The position numbers were made by a program, and so were the translations under genes. Source: Pseudomonas sp. PDM05 (GTDB taxonomy: Bacteria; Pseudomonadota; Gammaproteobacteria; Pseudomonadales; Pseudomonadaceae). From it: 64,000 nucleotides of DNA. Within the stretch, counting starts at the first letter, position 1; the number at the start of each line of letters is the position of its first letter. The stretch spans positions 62,001-126,000 of the forward strand of contig NZ_JACVAC010000010.1 in assembly GCF_014851685.1 (NCBI RefSeq), read 5' to 3'. The notes beneath the pieces were generated by a model that worked only from the letters and a program-made list of their open reading frames with translations, made no database searches and had not been told where the DNA came from. Shown here piece by piece: positions 59,662-64,000 of this stretch.

Positions 59662-59945
59662 GCTGATTCTCCACTGCCGATGTTCGGCTTTATGGTGGCG
59701 ATTCTGCGTAACGTCGCAACCGCCCATTTACCTATCTGCGACATTCACATACTTATCGCGACCAGCCCCCAACTACCTAGGCTTGCGCGTCGGGAACAGA
59801 TTGGGCCATGTCGCCCATGGATAAGGTTCAACCCATCGGCGGCCCCACACTCGCTCCCAACAACGACGCTTTCTTTACGCCTTGCACTGCACCAACCGTA
59901 GCCACTATTCGCCGGCCACACAGAATGGCCATGAGGACACACACG
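59662..59945. promoter_or_regulatory. gbcA/gbcB divergent promoter region
   Basis: 284 bp between divergent genes. GTCGC-type words recur: AACGTCGCAACC (59709), TGCGACATTC (59737), TATCGCGACC (59755) and TGTCGCCCAT (59809). In PAO1 these genes are activated by the AraC-type regulator GbdR; these words are candidate half sites. No -10/-35 was assigned. Confidence 0.4.
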
Positions 59946-61241
59946 ATGGACGTCACCGCAACCTTAAGCTTGGGCGATCCGCTGGAACCCGCACGCAAGG
60001 CCACCGCGCAAATGCTGCAAGAGCGCGAGCGCACTTTCTCGCTGCCACAGCCGTTCTACTCTGATGAGCGACTGTTTGATATCGACATGCAGGAAATCTT
60101 CCAGAAAGAATGGTTGATCGCCGGCATGACCTGCGAGATCCCCGCCAAGGGCAACTACCTGACCCTGCAAGTGGGCAAGAACCCGATCATCGTGATCCGC
60201 GGCGCCGAAGGCGTGGTGCATGCGTTCCACAACGTGTGCCGTCACCGTGGCTCGCGCTTGTGCACCAGCGACAAGGGCAAGGTCGCCAAGCTGGTCTGCC
60301 ACTACCACCAGTGGACCTACGAGCTGGACGGCCGCCTGCTGTTCGCCGGCACCGAGATGGGTGCCGACTTCGACATGAAGCAGTATGGCTTGAAGCCGGT
60401 GAACGTGAAGACCGCTGGCGGCTACATCTTTATCAGCCTGGCCGAGAACCCGCCAGCCATTGATGACTTCCTGTCGACGCTGAACCATTACATGGAACCG
60501 TACGACATGGAAAACACCAAGGTGGCGGTGCAAACCACCTTGATGGAGAAGGCCAACTGGAAGCTGGTGCTGGAAAACAACCGCGAGTGCTACCACTGCA
60601 ACGCGTCGCACCCGGAACTGTTGAAGACCCTGCTGGAATGGGACGACGTCACCGACCCTCGCGCCGACCAGGCCTTCAAGGATCACGTCGCCGCATCGGC
60701 CGCCGCCTGGGACGCCGAGAAGATCCCGTACGCCCACGCCAGCTTCGGCCTGCGTAACCGCATCGTGCGCATGCCGCTGCTCAAGGGCACCGTGTCGATG
60801 ACCCTGGACGGCAAGCAGGGCTGCGCCAAGCTGATGGGCCGCATCAAGAACCCGGACCTGGGCTCGATGCGCATCCTGCACCTGCCGCACTCGTGGAACC
60901 ACTGCATGGGCGACCACATCATCGTGTTCACCGTGTGGCCGATCAGCGCCCAGGAAACCATGGTCACCACCAAGTGGCTGGTGCACAAAGACGCCGTCGA
61001 AGGCGTGGACTACGACGTGGAGCGCATGCGCCAGGTGTGGGACGCCACCAACGACCAGGACCGTCGCCTGGCCGAAGAAAACCAGCGCGGCATCAACTCC
61101 ACCGCCTACCAACCGGGCCCGTACTCCAAGACCTACGAGTTCGGCGTGGTGAACTTCGTGGATTGGTACAGCGAGCGCATGCTCAACAACCTGGGTGCGG
61201 CACCGGCGCCTTACCTCAAGGGCGTGGCCGCACACGAATAA
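59946..61241 (+). CDS. gbcA: GbcA, Rieske oxygenase subunit of glycine betaine demethylase
   Basis: I choose ATG 59946 (MDVTATLSLGDPLEPARKAT), preceded by GAGG; 431 aa, close to the known size. The Rieske [2Fe-2S] site is CRHRGSRLC ... CHYHQW (about residues 96-120). The mononuclear iron ligands lie in NRECYHCNASHPEL plus a downstream Asp. With GbcB it converts glycine betaine to dimethylglycine and formaldehyde. The dimethylglycine demethylase genes (dgc) are not in this window. Confidence 0.95.
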   Translation: MDVTATLSLGDPLEPARKATAQMLQERERTFSLPQPFYSDERLFDIDMQEIFQKEWLIAGMTCEIPAKGNYLTLQVGKNPIIVIRGAEGVVHAFHNVCRHRGSRLCTSDKGKVAKLVCHYHQWTYELDGRLLFAGTEMGADFDMKQYGLKPVNVKTAGGYIFISLAENPPAIDDFLSTLNHYMEPYDMENTKVAVQTTLMEKANWKLVLENNRECYHCNASHPELLKTLLEWDDVTDPRADQAFKDHVAASAAAWDAEKIPYAHASFGLRNRIVRMPLLKGTVSMTLDGKQGCAKLMGRIKNPDLGSMRILHLPHSWNHCMGDHIIVFTVWPISAQETMVTTKWLVHKDAVEGVDYDVERMRQVWDATNDQDRRLAEENQRGINSTAYQPGPYSKTYEFGVVNFVDWYSERMLNNLGAAPAPYLKGVAAHE

Positions 61242-61259
61242 ACAAACATGCGGGCTTGA

Positions 61260-61349
61260 TGTGGGAGCGGGCTTGCTCGCGAAGGCGCAGTGTCAGTCAC
61301 GGATGAAGTTGACTGATACACCGCTTTCGCGGGCAAGCCCGCTCCCACA
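61260..61349. repeat. REPIN, class B, after gbcA
   Basis: Inverted class-B pair; the right arm carries TTCGCGGGCAAGCCCGCTCC with one changed base. It begins 18 bp after the gbcA stop. Confidence 0.88.
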
Positions 61350-61480
61350 GTTGATCGGCGCCGCTGGCAGATAGGCTGCCCCTCAACCATGGAATCTCCC
61401 ACAGTTTGATCCGCACACTGTTCAAAATTTAGCCATACAGCCTACAGGCCGCTAGCAATAGGCCCTCCAGCCTTTGCCCA

Positions 61481-62041
61481 ACAACTTATCCACAAAGCCA
61501 CCCACAGCAATTGTGGGCAACTGTGTCTTCCAGCCAAAAATAACCGAAGAAAATCCGTGACTTATTCAGTCAGACGGTTTTGAGTACGCGCTGATCATTT
61601 TTTGACCATAACTCTACAAGCCACGTAATCCGTGGCATGCAGCAGTACGCAAACACCTTATCCACAGAAGCGCCAACAGACTTTGGGTGTAACTTTGAAA
61701 GCGCTGTGGAAAACCACCTTAAAGCTTCATAAATCGAGGCTTCGAGGGAGTTGGGCGCACAATTACCGGAAATTGATCAAAATATGATCACATGCGTGAA
61801 GCGCCCTATCCACCTGGCCTGTAGCCGATAGCAAACATCTTATCCACAGAAGCGCCAACAGACTTTGGGGGCAACTCCAGAACCCGCAGGTGCCTTATCC
61901 ACACGAAAACTGCCTTAAAAACCGTGACTTAGCCTGGTCAGTTTTCATACAAGGGCCTGGAGCCGTTGATTGGCGTGGCCTGTGGACAAGCACCAACACC
62001 TTATCCACAGCTACGCTCACAGCGATTGTGGGTAACCCGCG
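61481..62041. repeat. Degenerate repeat array with five perfect DnaA boxes
   Basis: TTATCCACA occurs at 61486, 61658, 61840, 61895 and 62001, all on the plus strand. Around four of them a longer unit recurs: AACACCTTATCCACAGAAGC, then CCAACAGACTTTGGG or CACAGCGATTGTGGG, then AACT. Spacings of about 172, 182 and 161 bp indicate a decayed tandem repeat. Reverse near-matches TGTGGACAA (61981) and TGTGGGTAA (62026) add sites. The surrounding 61242-62144 region (about 900 bp) holds no gene I can support. Confidence 0.8.
61649..61869 (+). repeat. 39-bp direct repeat, two copies
   Basis: Copies at 61649-61687 and 61831-61869 differ at one position (GCAAACACC versus GCAAACATC) and then match through CTTATCCACAGAAGCGCC and AACAGACTTTGGG. 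They are 182 bp apart and mark the best-conserved part of the DnaA-box array. Confidence 0.9.
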
Positions 62042-62144
62042 CAACTGTACAAAAAACATACGGCATCTACACTGACTGTTGCATCCAACTTCACAAGCCT
62101 GGGTTAACGCGGACGTCCTTGGCGCAACAACAGGAGAGACCACG

Positions 62145-62642
62145 GTGATCTGGCAGGGTCAAACCAGCCATCACTGCGCCAAAGGTTTTACGCTGATTGA
62201 GTTACTACTGACGCTGGCCCTGCTGGCCACGCTTGCGACAGTGGCATATCCGCTGACAGCACTGATGGGAAAACGTGATCGTGAACTCGACTTGCAGCGC
62301 TCGTTGCGGGAGATCCGGCGCGCCATCGATTCCTACAAGGAAGCCAGCGACGACGGACGCATTGAAAAGAGCGTCACCGACAGCGGCTACCCGCCCACCT
62401 TGCACGCACTGGTGGAAGGCGTGACGGACAAAACCAACCTGCAAGGCCAAAAACTCTATTTCCTGCGGCGCATTCCTCGCGATCCCGTCTGCGAGTGTCC
62501 GGAACTTGCGCCTGAAAAAACCTGGCAGCTGCGCAGTTACAAGAGCAGCGCCGACAGCCCGCAAGAGGGGGAAGATGTCTTCGACGTTTCATCGCGCAAC
62601 ACTCGGGAGAGTTTGAATGGAACGCCCTACAACACCTGGTAA
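62145..62642 (+). CDS. Type II secretion pseudopilin (GspG-like) 1
   Basis: I take GTG 62145 with AGGAGA seven bases upstream, not the longer frame from 62079; 165 aa. The short leader ends in the prepilin-peptidase site KG|FTLIELLL (Glu at +5) and is followed by one hydrophobic helix. The soluble part shows REIRRAIDSYKEASDDGRI and LRRIPRDPV, then DVFDVSSRNTRESLNGTPYNTW, typical of GspG pseudopilins. It overlaps the next gene by 26 bp. Confidence 0.88.
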   Translation: MIWQGQTSHHCAKGFTLIELLLTLALLATLATVAYPLTALMGKRDRELDLQRSLREIRRAIDSYKEASDDGRIEKSVTDSGYPPTLHALVEGVTDKTNLQGQKLYFLRRIPRDPVCECPELAPEKTWQLRSYKSSADSPQEGEDVFDVSSRNTRESLNGTPYNTW

Positions 62643-62997
62643 TCGGGGTTTTACCCTGATCGAGTTGCTGGTGGTCATGGCCATCATCGCGACCCTCATG
62701 ACCCTCGTGACACCCCAGTATTTCCGCCAGCACGCCAAGGCCCAGGAAACCGTGCTGCGCCACAACCTGTCGTCGATCCGCCAGGCCCTGGACCAATACC
62801 GCGAAGACCACGGCGCCAACCCCGACAGCCTGCAAGCCTTGGTGGATAAGCGCTACTTGCGTGAGATCCCCCGGGACCCGGTGACCGGCAGCCGCGACAC
62901 CTGGCAACTGCAACCCTCCGACGAACAAGGCCTGGGCGACGTGCGCAGCGGCGCACCCGGCACTGCCAGCGACGGGAGCGCCTATGCCGACTGGTAA
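62617..62997 (+). CDS. Type II secretion pseudopilin (GspG-like) 2
   Basis: 126 aa, GGAGAG upstream. Leader MERPTTPGNRG|FTLIELLVVMAII with Glu+5, then SSIRQALDQYREDHGANPDSLQALVDKRYLREIPRDPVTG, ending TASDGSAYADW. This is the major-pseudopilin (GspG) layout. It overlaps gene 3 by 14 bp. Confidence 0.9.
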   Translation: MERPTTPGNRGFTLIELLVVMAIIATLMTLVTPQYFRQHAKAQETVLRHNLSSIRQALDQYREDHGANPDSLQALVDKRYLREIPRDPVTGSRDTWQLQPSDEQGLGDVRSGAPGTASDGSAYADW

Positions 62998-63490
62998 ACC
63001 ACGCCAACACGGCTCGGTGTTCATGGGCATGTTGGTGACGGTGGCCGTGGTGGCCGTCATGTTGATGCAGGTGGGCACGCTGTGGTCCAGCGTGTTGCAG
63101 CGCGAGCGTGAGTTGGAATTGCTCGCGCGGGGCAACGAGATTCGTCGGGCGATCGGCCTGTATTACCGCGAGGGCAACACCTTTCCCAAGTCCCTCGAAG
63201 ACTTGGTCCAAGACCGCCGCCAACCCACCGTCAAACGCTACCTGCGCAAGCTCTACAACGACCCCCTGAGCGGCACCACAGACTGGGGCGTAGTCGCCGG
63301 GCCGGGTGACACCATCATGGGCGTATTCAGCAAAGCCCACGGCACACCGTTCAAGCAAGGCAACTTTGCAGTGATCAATCAGAGTTTTACAGGGCAAGGC
63401 AGTTATCAAGGGTGGGTGTTTCTGTATGGCTCTGTACAGAGTAGCCCTCCAACCCGCACCGCTCCCATGGGAGATCAGCTGAACCGATGA
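62984..63490 (+). CDS. Atypical pseudopilin-like protein 3
   Basis: 168 aa. The N-terminus MPTGKPRQHGSVFMGMLVTV has a possible cleavage after Gly, but Gly instead of Glu at +5. One hydrophobic helix follows. The soluble part is like its two neighbours (NEIRRAIGLYYREGNTFPKSLEDLVQD, RYLRKLYNDPLSGTTDWG). It is a paralogue of the GspG-like proteins lacking the residue needed for normal pilin packing, possibly a minor tip component. Confidence 0.82.
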   Translation: MPTGKPRQHGSVFMGMLVTVAVVAVMLMQVGTLWSSVLQRERELELLARGNEIRRAIGLYYREGNTFPKSLEDLVQDRRQPTVKRYLRKLYNDPLSGTTDWGVVAGPGDTIMGVFSKAHGTPFKQGNFAVINQSFTGQGSYQGWVFLYGSVQSSPPTRTAPMGDQLNR

Positions 63491-63564
63491 CGTGAATGCA
63501 TTTACACAACTGGTCGTTCCAGCAGTTCGGAACTTGTTTATCTGAATTGAAGGTGGAATAGAGC

Positions 63565-64000
63565 ATGAACAACTTATTTCGATATATGAGTGTGCTTCAA
63601 AAGTACGTGCTGGCAGCCTGTATGTTGATGCCCATACAGACCGTTTTTGCCCATGGCGATGTGGACGGTTCACGCGCTGACAAGTGCAGCAAGGGACAGA
63701 ACATTAACTGTGGCGGCGCACAATGGGAGCGACAAAGCACAGGCGAAACATACAAGGGCTTTCCCAATGGCAAAGGCGGCGCACCCGGGCAAGGCCCGGT
63801 TGATGGCGAAATTGCCAGCGGCAGCAATCAGCGCTTCGCGGCCCTGGACGCCCAGACAGCCACTCGATGGAATAAAACGGATATTTCAGATTCGAATGTC
63901 TCGTTCAGATGGACCTTTACCGCGCCACACCCGGCCACCATGTATGAGTACTTCATTACAAAAAACGGTTGGAATCAGAACCAACCTCTCACACGTGCGT
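63565..64000 (+). CDS. AA10 lytic polysaccharide monooxygenase, chitin-binding type (3' partial)
   Basis: ATG 63565; open to the window end (145 codons). A 29-residue signal peptide ends ...TVFA, so the mature protein starts with His30 (HGDVDGSR), the N-terminal copper ligand of the histidine brace. The second brace His is in WTFTAPH. Conserved AA10/GbpA segments include CSKGQNINCGGAQWERQS, GKIAS-like DGEIASGSNQRFAALDAQT, TATRWNKTDI and YFITKNGWNQNQPLTRA. It probably cleaves chitin and, by position, is secreted by the type II system whose pseudopilins precede it. Confidence 0.93.
   Translation, partial: MNNLFRYMSVLQKYVLAACMLMPIQTVFAHGDVDGSRADKCSKGQNINCGGAQWERQSTGETYKGFPNGKGGAPGQGPVDGEIASGSNQRFAALDAQTATRWNKTDISDSNVSFRWTFTAPHPATMYEYFITKNGWNQNQPLTRA

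Noticed and set aside
36947..61349. Regularly recurring palindromes considered as CRISPR repeats
   Set aside because: They occur as single inverted pairs in different intergenic gaps, not as a spaced array, and no cas genes are present. They are REP/REPIN elements.
61242..62144. DnaA-box region considered as the chromosomal origin oriC
   Set aside because: The standard Pseudomonas origin markers (dnaA, dnaN, recF, gyrB, rpmH, gidA) are absent from both sides.
61890..62148. Short open frames across the DnaA-box array (60-82 aa)
   Set aside because: They run through repeats, lack ribosome sites and have no consistent composition.

Overview
The window is a GC-rich chromosomal segment of a Pseudomonas, most likely of the P. 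fluorescens group. The evidence is the pqq operon, the bioBFHCD order, the glyA-soxBDAG-purU-fdhA cluster with divergent gbcA/gbcB, and abundant Pseudomonas-type REP/REPIN palindromes. From memory, 5.9-41 kb largely follows the PAO1 PA0463-PA0508 region (acyl-CoA dehydrogenases, biotin genes, comF, modE-like, srkA, rarD, glcB, fiuIRA, creBCD). 47-61 kb follows PA5410-PA5421 (betaine and sarcosine catabolism). These locus comparisons were not checked by search. No tRNA, rRNA, CRISPR array, transposase or prophage was seen.

Layout. 0-3 kb: end of pqqB, then pqqC-pqqD-pqqE (PQQ cofactor), and a tiny YqaE/Pmp3 membrane protein. 3.3-5.7 kb: class-III aminotransferase and divergent LysR regulator. 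5.9-13 kb: three paralogous ~600-aa acyl-CoA dehydrogenases with a diguanylate cyclase between two of them. 13.3-18.3 kb: small rod-like protein and bioBFHCD. 18.4-27.2 kb: ComF, ModE-like regulator, Tat-exported PhoX-type phosphatase, SrkA kinase, RarD, GcvR-like protein and malate synthase G. 27.3-31.4 kb: an orphan protein, a single-domain response regulator, and a cNMP/CBS/DUF294 protein coupled to a 3'-5' exonuclease. 31.5-36.9 kb: iron-uptake cell-surface signalling system (ECF sigma, FecR-like anti-sigma, TonB receptor, PepSY reductase-like protein). 37-43.6 kb: GST, the creBCD operon with a zinc-protease-like protein, an acyltransferase and a DUF2780 protein. 43.7-45.6 kb: ECF sigma and RskA-type anti-sigma, followed by a second stand-alone RskA C-terminal domain. 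45.7-47.0 kb: a lower-GC island that looks like a frameshifted pore-forming toxin plus membrane immunity protein. 47-61 kb: glycine betaine to glycine, serine and C1 catabolism. 61.2-62.1 kb: about 900 bp of non-coding DNA with five perfect TTATCCACA DnaA boxes in degenerate repeats. 62.1-64 kb: three type II secretion pseudopilin-like genes and the start of a chitin-type lytic polysaccharide monooxygenase (LPMO).

How the genes work together. GbcA/GbcB demethylate betaine and SoxBDAG demethylates sarcosine. FdhA and PurU handle the formaldehyde, formyl-THF and formate released, while GlyA and LtaE interconvert glycine, serine and threonine. The iron system forms a Fur and signal-responsive receptor circuit. 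The pseudopilins and the LPMO suggest a dedicated type II secretion system for a chitin-active enzyme, continuing beyond the window. The least explained items are the DnaA-box repeat array, the broken toxin/immunity-like pair and the pseudopilin trio.
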